Source: Kitasatospora sp. A2-31
Lineage (GTDB): Bacteria > Actinomycetota > Actinomycetes > Streptomycetales > Streptomycetaceae
Reading direction: 5' to 3'
DNA: 64,000 nt
Assembly: GCF_022288725.1 (NCBI RefSeq)
Contig: NZ_JAKNTA010000016.1
Coordinates: forward strand, 26,353 to 90,352
The notes below the pieces were generated by a model. The model saw only the letters and a program-made list of their open reading frames with translations, was not told the DNA's origin and made no database searches. Made by a program: the position numbers and the translations under genes. Shown here piece after piece: positions 56,966-64,000 of this stretch; positions within the stretch are counted from its first letter, which is position 1, and each line of letters begins with the position of its first letter.

Positions 56966-57562
56966 ATGAACGCCGTCCGCCCCACCGTCGCCATCGCCTA
57001 CCACTCCGGCTACGGCCACCCCGCCGTGATCGCCGAGGCCGTCGCCCGCGGCGCCGCGGCCGCCGGTGCCGAGGTCGTCTCCATCTCCGTCGACACCATC
57101 ACCGACGAGCAGTGGGCGCAGCTGGACGCCGCCGACGCGATCGTCTTCGGCTCGCCCACCTACATGGGCACCGCCTCCGGCGCCTTCCACGTCTTCGCCG
57201 AGGCCAGCAGCAAGCGCTGGTTCAGCGACGCCTGGCGGGACAAGGTCGCCGCCGGCTTCACCAACTCCGCTTCCAAGAGCGGCGACAAGGCCGGCACCCT
57301 GGGCTTCTTCCAGACCCTGGCCGCCCAGCACGCCATGAGCTGGGTCAACCTGGGCCTCAAGCCCGGTTGGAACTCCAGCGCCGGCACCGAGGACGACCTC
57401 AACCGCCTCGGCTTCTCCTCCGGCGCCGCCGCCTCCACCCCCGCCGACGGCGGCACCGACACCGTGCACAAGGCCGACATCGCCACCGCCGAGCACCTCG
57501 GCGAGCGGGTCACCCGGCACACCGCCGTCCTGCTCGCCGGCCGTGCCGCCCTGGCCGCCTGA
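56966..57562 (+). CDS. WrbA-like NAD(P)H:quinone oxidoreductase / flavodoxin-fold protein
   Basis: 198-residue flavodoxin-fold enzyme. TVAIAYHSGYGHPAVIAEAV carries the phosphate loop and GSPTYMGTASGAFHVFAEAS the FMN-binding 50s loop. FTNSASKSGDKAGTLGFFQT and GLKPGW resemble WrbA and related quinone reductases, which reduce quinones by two electrons under stress. The ATG at 56966 follows GAGGAG. Divergent regulation by the HxlR protein is strongly suggested by the operator-promoter overlap. Confidence 0.88.
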   Translation: MNAVRPTVAIAYHSGYGHPAVIAEAVARGAAAAGAEVVSISVDTITDEQWAQLDAADAIVFGSPTYMGTASGAFHVFAEASSKRWFSDAWRDKVAAGFTNSASKSGDKAGTLGFFQTLAAQHAMSWVNLGLKPGWNSSAGTEDDLNRLGFSSGAAASTPADGGTDTVHKADIATAEHLGERVTRHTAVLLAGRAALAA

Positions 57563-57581
57563 CGCCACCCGCTCCCGCGCG

Positions 57582-58964
57582 CTACGCCGCCGGATCAGCC
57601 CCCAGCACGGGCGTCCGGCGGCGTTCGCCGTCCGCCGCCCCCGTCTGCGCGAGGTCCGCACCGCTGGTCTCCGGCAGCCGCCGCAGGCAGACCAGTGCCA
57701 CCACGCCCAGCACCGCCAGGTACCAGCCGACCGGCACCGCCGTCCCGTACGTCGCGGTGAGCCGGGTCGCAACCAACGGCGTGGTGGCACCGCCGACCAC
57801 CCCGCCGAGGTTGTACGTCAGCGCGGCGCCCGTGTAGCGGACCCGGGTCGGGAACAGCTCCGGCAGATAGGCGGCCACTGGCCCGAGCAGGCACCCGAGC
57901 ACCACCAGGGCACCCGCCAGGGCCAGGAACATCAGCGGCCGGCGCACCGTCTCCAGCAGGGGGAACAGCACCGGCGACCAGAGCACCGCCAGCACCGTCG
58001 CTCCCTGCAACGTCCGCCGCCGGCCCCAGCCGTCGCTGCGCCGCGCGCTCACCCAGACCGTCGCGCCCTTCCCCACCGCGCCCAGCAGCAGCATCGACAG
58101 CACCGCGGTGCTCGACACCCCCAGCCCGGTCGTCGCGTAGGCCAGCGCATAGGTGGTGGTCACGTAGAACAGCGCGTAGCCCACGGTGATCGCGCCGCAG
58201 CCGACGAGCACCGTCCGCCAGTGCCCGCGCAGCACCTCCAGCACCGGTACGGCGCCCGCCCGCGACGGCGCGCCCGCGCCGGCCGCGGCCTCGCTCCCGG
58301 CCTGGGCGGCCCGGAACAGCGGCGTCTCCTCCAGGCGCAGCCGGACGAAGAGGCCCACCGCCACCAGCCCCAGCGAGGCGAGGAACGGCACCCGCCAGCC
58401 CCACGCGTGGAACGCCCCCTCGTCCAGGGTCAGCCGCAGCACCAGGAAGACCCCGTTGGCGAGCACGAAGCCGCTGGTCGGCCCGAGCTGCAGGTACGCC
58501 CCGTAGCGGCCGCGCCGCCCGGCCGGCGCGTTCTCCGCGATCAGCAGTGCCGCGCCGCCCCACTCCCCGCCCAGCCCGACGCCCTGGCAGACCCTCAGCA
58601 CCACCAGCAGGACCGGCGACCACCACCCCCACACCCCGTACCCCGGCAGCAGCCCGACCGCCGCCGTCGACAGCCCCATCAGCAGCAGCGACACCACCAG
58701 CGTCGCCTTCCGCCCCAGCCGGTCCCCGAAGTGCCCGAACACCACCGCGCCGACCGGGCGCGCCAGGAACGCCACCGCGTATACCGAGAACGCCGCCAAC
58801 AGCGCGCCGACCGTGCCCAGTTCGGGGAAGAACACCGGCCCGAAGACGAGCGCCGCCGCTGTTCCGTAGAGGAAGAAGTCGTAGAACTCGATCGCCGTGC
58901 CGATCAGGGCCGCCGCTGCGGCCCTCCGCAACTGCGCCGCCCGCCGGGCGTCCTGCGTATCCAT
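57582..58964 (-). CDS. MFS transporter, metabolite:H+ symporter (MHS) type
   Basis: 460-residue transporter with twelve predicted helices. An N-terminal cytoplasmic segment (RRAAQLRRAAAAALIGTAIE) leads into FYDFFLYGTAAALVFGPVFF, the MHS/ShiA/ProP signature. The inter-helix 2-3 motif is GHFGDRLGRKATLV, and GLGGEWGGAALLIAENAP matches helix 5 of the group. It imports organic acids, osmolytes or similar solutes with protons; substrate is not decidable here. The ATG is at 58964. It is convergent with the flavoprotein gene across 19 bases. Confidence 0.92.
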   Translation of the reverse strand: MDTQDARRAAQLRRAAAAALIGTAIEFYDFFLYGTAAALVFGPVFFPELGTVGALLAAFSVYAVAFLARPVGAVVFGHFGDRLGRKATLVVSLLLMGLSTAAVGLLPGYGVWGWWSPVLLVVLRVCQGVGLGGEWGGAALLIAENAPAGRRGRYGAYLQLGPTSGFVLANGVFLVLRLTLDEGAFHAWGWRVPFLASLGLVAVGLFVRLRLEETPLFRAAQAGSEAAAGAGAPSRAGAVPVLEVLRGHWRTVLVGCGAITVGYALFYVTTTYALAYATTGLGVSSTAVLSMLLLGAVGKGATVWVSARRSDGWGRRRTLQGATVLAVLWSPVLFPLLETVRRPLMFLALAGALVVLGCLLGPVAAYLPELFPTRVRYTGAALTYNLGGVVGGATTPLVATRLTATYGTAVPVGWYLAVLGVVALVCLRRLPETSGADLAQTGAADGERRRTPVLGADPAA

Positions 58965-59090
58965 ACCGCCACCCTGGCGACCGGCTCACCCCCGCGACAG
59001 CGCCACCCGGGTGAAGCCCGCGCGCATCCAGAGGCCGCCCGCCCCGGCTGCACTCCCCCGCGCCACGGTGCTCACCCCGCAGACGCGACC

Positions 59091-59124
59091 GCCCGGCCAC
59101 GGGATCGACTCCCGACGGCCGGGC
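59091..59124. terminator. Terminator after the mycosin gene
   Basis: Outer 8-bp stem GCCCGGCC/GGCCGGGC and inner CGGGA/TCCCG helix, 21 bases past the mycosin stop. Confidence 0.6.
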
Positions 59125-59145
59125 AGGTGACGCGTTCCCCCCCGC

Positions 59146-60606
59146 CTACCGCGCGTAGGGGTTGTCGCTCGGCGGGGACGGCGGACCGTAGGCGGGCGGC
59201 GGCGGCACCGCCGGCCCGCCCTGCTGCGGCGGGTACCCGACCGGGGCCGGGGGCACCGGCGGCGCGGACGGACCGGACCCGGCAGCGGCCGGAGCCGTGG
59301 CCGCCGGCGCGGCGCCGCGCCGGCGCCGTACGAGGACCACCACGACCGCGACCAGCACCAGGCCGCCGGCCACCGCCGCCACGACCGGCACCACGCTGTC
59401 GGAGTCGGACGCCCCGTCGGCCTTCGGCTGCGCCGCGGGAGTGCCCACGGGGGTGCTCCCGCCGCCCGGCGCCGGGCTGCCGGCAGCCGAGGGCGCGGCC
59501 GACGGCACGCTGGGCTGCGGCGAGGCCGACGGCGTGGCCGGCGGCGTGGCGGCCGGGGGCTCGGCCGCCTTCTCCTGGATCGGGTAGACGTCCGCCGGCC
59601 CGGGGTCGCCCGGAGTCGTCAGGGCGATCCGGGGGCGGACGGTGCCGTAGCCGACGGCGTCGGTGCGGGCCGACCCGTCGACCGGCTTCCCGGCGGTGTT
59701 CATCAGCACCCGCAGCACCTGGTTGGCGCTCCAGTCCTTGTGCACCGACCAGACCAGGGCCGCCGACGCGGAGGTGATCGCGGTGGCGTCGGAGGTGCCG
59801 TGGCCCTTGCAATAGCCCGACGAAGCGGTGCAGGCACCGAACATGTCGATCCCGGGGGCGACGAGGTCGACCTGCGGGCCCCGCTCCGACTCGTCCGTGG
59901 TCGAGCTGTTCCGATCGACCGCACCGACACCCACCACATGGGGGAGCGCACCCGGGTACTCGACCGGGTTGCCCTGCTGGGCCGAGTTTCCGACGCTCGC
60001 CACGACCAGCGCGCCCTTCGCCTCCGCATGGGCGATGGCGGTGTTCGCGGCGGCGATGTCGTCCGTCGTGGCCCAGGAGGCGTCGGTGCCCTGGGAGATG
60101 CTGATGACCTTGGCGCCGTTGTCGGCCGCGTAGGTCACGGCCTGCGCGATCTGGCGGAGCGCCACGCTCGTCGTGACCCCGCCGCCGGTTTCACCACCGT
60201 TGACCTTCAGTGGCAGCAGCTTGGCGCCCGGGGCCAGGCCGTAGGCGCCGTTCCCCGACATCCCCTTGCCGGAGCCGGCGATCAGGGCCGCCATGGCGGT
60301 TCCGTGGCCGCTCGCATAGGTCCCCACACCGCCCGGCAGTTCGCTGAAGTCCTTGCCCTCCAGGAACTGCCCGACGAGGTCCGGGTGGTCCAGCTTGAAC
60401 CCGCTGTCGATCACGGCGACCGTGATGCCTTCGCCCTTGGTGGTCTTCCACATCTCCGGCGCGTGCATCGCGTCCAGGTGCCACTGCTGCGCGCGGATCG
60501 AGTCCGCCGCAGCCGCCGGCGCCACGGCCGGCCCCGCGATCACACCAGCGGCCAGGAGTGCCGCAGCGAACCCGCGACCGCCCCTCCCCGTGTCAGTTCG
60601 CCGCAT
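59146..60606 (-). CDS. mycP: Type VII secretion mycosin-type subtilisin protease
   Basis: 486-residue membrane-anchored serine protease of the MycP family, which caps type VII secretion systems. Signal peptide 1-34 (cleavage near AAA-DS). The catalytic triad is D in VAVIDSGFKLDHPD, H in ASGHGTAMAALIAGS, and S in KGHGTSDATAITSASAAL. A Pro/Ala/Ser linker is followed by a membrane helix (VVPVVAAVAGGLVLVAVVVV), a basic stop (RRRR) and a Pro-rich cytoplasmic tail. The ATG 60606 is taken over the adjacent GTG since GAGGAG lies five bases before it. Last gene of a three-gene leftward cassette with two substrate-like proteins. Confidence 0.9.
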   Translation of the reverse strand: MRRTDTGRGGRGFAAALLAAGVIAGPAVAPAAAADSIRAQQWHLDAMHAPEMWKTTKGEGITVAVIDSGFKLDHPDLVGQFLEGKDFSELPGGVGTYASGHGTAMAALIAGSGKGMSGNGAYGLAPGAKLLPLKVNGGETGGGVTTSVALRQIAQAVTYAADNGAKVISISQGTDASWATTDDIAAANTAIAHAEAKGALVVASVGNSAQQGNPVEYPGALPHVVGVGAVDRNSSTTDESERGPQVDLVAPGIDMFGACTASSGYCKGHGTSDATAITSASAALVWSVHKDWSANQVLRVLMNTAGKPVDGSARTDAVGYGTVRPRIALTTPGDPGPADVYPIQEKAAEPPAATPPATPSASPQPSVPSAAPSAAGSPAPGGGSTPVGTPAAQPKADGASDSDSVVPVVAAVAGGLVLVAVVVVLVRRRRGAAPAATAPAAAGSGPSAPPVPPAPVGYPPQQGGPAVPPPPAYGPPSPPSDNPYAR

Positions 60607-60661
60607 CACTGCTCCTCGTCAGTCTCCCCGTCGGCCGGGGGCCGCAGCCCCCGGACAGGTC

Positions 60662-60698
60662 TGCCCGGCCACCGGGTCGGGCCCAGTGGCCGGGCAGT
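60662..60698 (-). terminator. Hairpin after the WXG-like protein gene
   Basis: Perfect 12-bp stem CTGCCCGGCCAC/GTGGCCGGGCAG with a 13-base loop, just past the stop at 60708; mycP must be read through it or from its own promoter. Confidence 0.6.
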
Positions 60699-60707
60699 CG
60701 TCACTAC

Positions 60708-62336
60708 CTACTCAATCACGTCCGGGTTGCTCCGCGGCGTACCGCTGGTCCAGGTCTCCTCGTCCTCGTGCAGGTAGTCGGCCCGCTTGCGGCGGTCCCG
60801 CTCGTTCTTGCCCGGCCCTGCGGACGTGCCGGGGGCGCCCATCATGCCGTTCTGGCCGGAGCGCGCCCCGCCCTCGGCACCCGCGCCGCCCGCACCCGCG
60901 GCGGCGCGGCTGCGCAGACCCGTGCCACCGGGGGTGAACTCGCCACCCGCCTTGGGACCGCTGCGCCCGCCGACCGTGCCGCCGCCGAAGGAGGTCAGCC
61001 CGCGACCCCGCGCGCTGCCGCCGGAGGCGCCACCGCCCCCGTGGCCGCCGGCCCCCGGGTGCATGCCGCCACCCATGCCGCCGCCACCGCCCCCCGCGGC
61101 CCTGCCGCCCTGGCCGGTCTGGGCCTGCTGGCCGAAGACCGGACCACCGCCCGGGGTTCCCGGCGTGCCGTTCTTCGACGGCAGGTTGCCGCCGCCGAAG
61201 GTGCTCGTCCGGCCCGGCGTCTGCCCGGCGCCCTTGAGCGGGAGGGAGCCGCCGCTGGGACCGAACGGGAGCGGCCCGGTGCCCGGGAAGGCCGGACCGC
61301 CGCCCGGGCCGTTCGGGTAGCCCTGCTGCCCGCCGGGGTAGCTCGGCGGCAGGCTGCCCGGGACGCCCGGGCCGAGCGGGCCGGTCTGGTTGGGCAGGGT
61401 CGTGACGGGCGGCAGGCTGTTGAGATCGGTGCCGGGCCGGTCCGGGATGACCGGCACCGGGGCCGGCCCGGGCGACGGGTTCGGCGGCAGCGGGGTCGGC
61501 CCGTTGTGCGGCGGGATCGGGTCGATCCGTCCCGGCTGGTTGGGGCCGTCGGGGCCCGGAGTGCGCGGAGGGGGCGTCACCGAGCCGCCGCCACCACCGT
61601 GGTTGGTGGGCGGGCTGTAGCCGCCACTCCCGCCCACGCCGCCGCGCGGGGTGCGGACGGTACCGCCGGAGCCCGTACCGCCGTTGCCACCGCCGCCGAC
61701 CTCCTCGAGGCCGCCGCGGTTGTCGTTGCTCCCCGGCGGCTTCAGCTCCGGCGGCGTCTCCAGCGCGTTCAGCTTCGTCGCCACCGCGTCGTAGGCCTGC
61801 CCCAGCTTCACCATCTGGTTGATGGCCTCCTGGTGCTCCAGCTCGACCTTCTTCTGCGCCGCCGCCGCCTCGGCCGCCGTCACCCAGTTGGGGTTGGCCT
61901 GCTTCATGACCGAGTCGACGGTGGAGCCGACCCCGTACTTGGCCTCGAAGTCGGAGGGCAGGTAGGGGACCGACTGGTTCTTGTGCTTGTTGACGGTGGC
62001 GATCTCCGTCTTGGGCAGCTCGGGCACCGCGGTCTTCGCCGTGCTCAGGGCCTCCCCGGCCTGGTGGATCGCATCGCCGACGCCGACCGAGTACTCGGCC
62101 AGCGCCGCACCCGACTTGTGGAAGTTCCCGGCCCACGCCTTGAAGGCCTCGCCGGCCGGCCCCTCCCACTGGATCTGGTCGACGTGGGACTTGAGGGCCG
62201 CGCTGAGCTCCCTCAGGACCTCGCCCGCCGACTTCAGCTGGCTGCCCCGGCTCAGCACCTTGCTCGGGTCGGTACCGGCGACCATGGCCCTGAGCTGTTC
62301 GTGGTTCTTGGCCTCGAAGTTCGTTCCGCCTGCCAT
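60708..62336 (-). CDS. Large WXG100-like type VII substrate with Gly/Pro-rich C-terminus
   Basis: 542-residue protein. Residues 1-175 are helical and contain a W-x-G turn (IQWEGPAGEAFKAWAGNF, W57 and G59) flanked by two long helices, the hairpin fold of WXG100/ESX substrates. A third and fourth helix (WVTAAEAAAAQKKVELEHQE, MVKLGQAYDAVATKL) resemble PPE/EspB-like proteins. From about 185 to 505 the chain is Gly/Pro/Ser/Asn-rich. The end is charged (KNERDRRKRADYLHEDEETW). The ATG 62336 has GGGGAG six bases upstream. It is 43 bases downstream of the partner gene, so likely coexpressed; probably secreted. Confidence 0.78.
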   Translation of the reverse strand: MAGGTNFEAKNHEQLRAMVAGTDPSKVLSRGSQLKSAGEVLRELSAALKSHVDQIQWEGPAGEAFKAWAGNFHKSGAALAEYSVGVGDAIHQAGEALSTAKTAVPELPKTEIATVNKHKNQSVPYLPSDFEAKYGVGSTVDSVMKQANPNWVTAAEAAAAQKKVELEHQEAINQMVKLGQAYDAVATKLNALETPPELKPPGSNDNRGGLEEVGGGGNGGTGSGGTVRTPRGGVGGSGGYSPPTNHGGGGGSVTPPPRTPGPDGPNQPGRIDPIPPHNGPTPLPPNPSPGPAPVPVIPDRPGTDLNSLPPVTTLPNQTGPLGPGVPGSLPPSYPGGQQGYPNGPGGGPAFPGTGPLPFGPSGGSLPLKGAGQTPGRTSTFGGGNLPSKNGTPGTPGGGPVFGQQAQTGQGGRAAGGGGGGMGGGMHPGAGGHGGGGASGGSARGRGLTSFGGGTVGGRSGPKAGGEFTPGGTGLRSRAAAGAGGAGAEGGARSGQNGMMGAPGTSAGPGKNERDRRKRADYLHEDEETWTSGTPRSNPDVIE

Positions 62337-62379
62337 CACATGCTCCCCGTGTCAGTCGAAGTGTCGCGTCGTACCACCG

Positions 62380-62955
62380 TCACAGCCCACCGGTCTGCGA
62401 GCCCGGGCCGCCGCTCGGCGACCCGCCGAGACCGCTGTTCTTCGCCACGGCCCGGTGGGCGGCGGTCGTGTGCTCCTCGTTGCCCGCGTAGTTCGCCGCC
62501 GCCGTCGCGACCGCCTTCGACATGGCCTCGATCTGCTTGACGAAGGTCTGGTGCATGCTCACCAGCTCGTTGTGGGTCCGCTGGTAGGCCGTCGTGACAT
62601 CGGTGGACTGGGAGAAGTCCTTGCCGAAGTTGTCCCCGTGCAGCCGCTGTTCCTGCAGCTTCGCCTGCGCGGCGTCCGAACCCTCCATCGAGTCGAGCAG
62701 CGCCTTGACCTTGTTCGTGAACGTGATCAGCGTGCCCAGCTCGACCTCGACGTTCTTGCTGCCGAACGCGGACACCAGCGCGGCCGCGCTGGTGTTGGTC
62801 TCCGCGGAACGGACCATCTTCTCGGCGACGCCGAACACGGCACCGAACCAGCCACCGTGGTTGTCGTGCCCGAGCGAGAACGGCTTGTCGTCCAGGGGCG
62901 GCGTCGCCGCGCCGTTCGTCGTGCTCGTACCGTCGCCTGCAGGCGCGTCTGCCAC
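62380..62955 (-). CDS. Helical type VII substrate-like protein
   Basis: 191-residue helical protein, first gene of the cassette. Helices run from about 45 to 175 (AALVSAFGSKNVEVELGTLI, TFTNKVKALLDSMEGSDAAQ, TAYQRTHNELVSMHQTFVKQ, IEAMSKAVATAAANY). YAGNEE fits the general YxxxD/E type VII export signal after a helix. The tail is Gly/Ser-rich. GTG 62955 is supported by GAGGTGG seven bases upstream. It probably forms a heterodimer with the WXG-like protein; no enzymatic motif. Confidence 0.72.
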   Translation of the reverse strand: MADAPAGDGTSTTNGAATPPLDDKPFSLGHDNHGGWFGAVFGVAEKMVRSAETNTSAAALVSAFGSKNVEVELGTLITFTNKVKALLDSMEGSDAAQAKLQEQRLHGDNFGKDFSQSTDVTTAYQRTHNELVSMHQTFVKQIEAMSKAVATAAANYAGNEEHTTAAHRAVAKNSGLGGSPSGGPGSQTGGL

Positions 62956-63290
62956 CGCGATCCACCTCTCCCCCGTGCGCGGGCGGCCCGCAAGCCCCCG
63001 CGCCCCGCAACACACCGTCAACTTCTCAGTCGTACAGTCCTACCGGTGCACCGGCCCCACCCGAGGGGACGGCAGGCACCCACGCCATCGTAGCCACCGC
63101 CTCCGTCGGACCGGCAGGGCCCATGGCACGACCGAACGCGATCGGTACGAACTTGACACGTACAACTCGCGTCCTGCGCCCGGAACCTGCACCGCCCGGC
63201 CGTACCGGCCCCCGGCCCCCGGCCCCCGAACGACGCCGGGCCGTGCGCGCGGGCCCGAAACCCGCCGCACGGCCCGACACCGAACGGAAC
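62956..63290. other. Intergenic region, 335 bases
   Basis: Carries the promoter of the type VII cassette and the ABC-F terminator (63237-63276). No ORF or RNA recognised; a GGCCCCC-rich run lies near 63205-63230. Confidence 0.5.
63237..63276 (-). terminator. Terminator of the ABC-F gene
   Basis: Perfect 11-bp stem CGGGCCGTGCG/CGCACGGCCCG, 15 bases past the ABC-F stop. Confidence 0.65.
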
Positions 63291-64000
63291 TCAGACCTGC
63301 TCGGCCAGCTCCAGCCAGCTCATCTCCAGCTGCTCCTTCTCGTCCCGGACGGCGCGCAGCTGCGCGTCCAGCTCCGCGACCTTGGAGAAGTCGGCCGCGT
63401 GCTCGGCGAGTTGGGTATGCAGCTTGGACTCCCTCTCGTCCAGCTTGGCGATCTGACGCTCCAGCTTCTGCATCTCCTTCTTCGCCGCGCGCGCGTCACC
63501 GGCCGACAGCGCGGGCGCCCCGGCGTCCGCGGCCGGTGCCGGAGCGGCGGCGGACGCGGCGGCAGCCGCAGCGGCCGCCATCCGGGCGCGCCGCTCCAGG
63601 TACTCGTCGATGCCGTTCGGCAGCATGCGCATCCGCTTGTCGCCGAGCAGCGCGTGCACCACGTCCGTGGTCCGCTCGATGAAGAAGCGGTCGTGGCTGA
63701 TCACGATCATCGAGCCGGGCCAGCCGTCGAGCAGGTCCTCCAGCTGGTTGAGCGTCTCGATGTCGAGGTCGTTGGTGGGCTCGTCCAGGAACAGGACGTT
63801 GGGCTCGTCCATCAGCAGCCGGAGCAGCTGGAGCCGGCGGCGCTCACCGCCCGACAGGTCGCCGACCGGGGTCCACTGCTTGTCCTTGCCGAAGCCGAAC
63901 TGCTCGCAGAGCTGGCCCGCGCTCATCTCCCGGCCCTTGCCGAGGTCGACCCGCGAGCGCACCTGCTCGACGGCCTGCAGCACCCGGGTGGTCGGCTCCA
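63291..64000 (-). CDS. ABC-F family ATPase, C-terminal part (5' end outside window)
   Basis: About 236 residues of a soluble ABC-F translation factor. The second ATPase domain shows signature DLSGGERRRLQLLRLLMDEP, Walker B VLFLDEPTNDLD and the switch histidine in VISHDRFF. After an Ala-rich linker comes a C-terminal coiled coil (KKEMQKLERQIAKLDERESK to RAVRDEKEQLEMSWLELAEQ), as in Uup and related actinobacterial proteins. The frame stays open to the window edge. Role: acts on the ribosomal E/A site, possibly antibiotic protection, not decidable from this part. Confidence 0.92.
   Translation of the reverse strand, partial: EPTTRVLQAVEQVRSRVDLGKGREMSAGQLCEQFGFGKDKQWTPVGDLSGGERRRLQLLRLLMDEPNVLFLDEPTNDLDIETLNQLEDLLDGWPGSMIVISHDRFFIERTTDVVHALLGDKRMRMLPNGIDEYLERRARMAAAAAAAASAAAPAPAADAGAPALSAGDARAAKKEMQKLERQIAKLDERESKLHTQLAEHAADFSKVAELDAQLRAVRDEKEQLEMSWLELAEQV

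Overview
The window is very GC-rich, with GC-biased third codon positions, many GTG starts and long GC hairpins between genes. The neighbourhoods eno-divIC-DUF501-ppx, mazG near mfd, glmU-prs-rplY-pth, ppc, and fatty-acid desaturase-TetR point to the chromosome core of a Streptomycetaceae actinomycete (Streptomyces or Kitasatospora; I cannot decide which). Most of it is housekeeping DNA with accessory patches.

Layout. 1-9.8 kb: the 3' end of a TerD-type stress gene, a MacB/FtsX-type ABC exporter, a type II NADH dehydrogenase, and a leftward eno-divIC-DUF501-ppx run. 9.9-14.4 kb: a secreted resuscitation-promoting factor with LysM behind a clear ydaO-type c-di-AMP riboswitch, a cytochrome P450, a short SDR-like protein and mazG. 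14.57-15.67 kb: an intact IS5-family insertion sequence with CTAG target duplication and a -1 frameshift site. 15.7-24 kb: a Pro-rich membrane protein, mfd, a UDP-ManNAc-type dehydrogenase and a DivIVA-like coiled-coil protein.

24.3-34.3 kb is the most accessory part. Two leftward genes combine SUKH immunity folds with toxin-like domains (a deaminase and a degenerate WHH nuclease). A four-gene nucleotide-sugar operon (Gfo/Idh oxidoreductase, epimerase, two DegT aminotransferases) follows. Then comes a rightward pair, a YwqJ-type deaminase and a SUKH-3 protein probably starting at CTG.

34.4-49.7 kb: a sensor kinase without an adjacent regulator, ppc, a SigE-family sigma factor with a low-complexity membrane partner, a small membrane protein, pth-rplY-prs-glmU with tRNA-Gln, an HTH/LAGLIDADG-like protein, the desaturase-TetR pair behind twin operators, and the divergent tam/tamR pair. 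49.8-56.3 kb: a CapD/FlaA1-type dehydratase, two LuxR-type regulators (one with a receiver insertion, one with a dead receiver), an FMN reductase opposite a TetR gene, galE and tRNA-Thr. 56.4-64 kb: an HxlR regulator opposite a WrbA-like flavoprotein, an MFS transporter, a type VII secretion cassette (mycosin plus two substrate-like proteins, no core machinery in view) and the 3' part of an ABC-F ATPase.

Themes linking the genes: envelope sugars (21.2, 28-33, 49.8 and 54.2 kb), cell-wall growth control (riboswitch-Rpf, DivIC, GlmU, DivIVA-like protein), and intercellular conflict (SUKH/deaminase loci, type VII substrates). All calls rest on reading translations and motifs; no database search was run.
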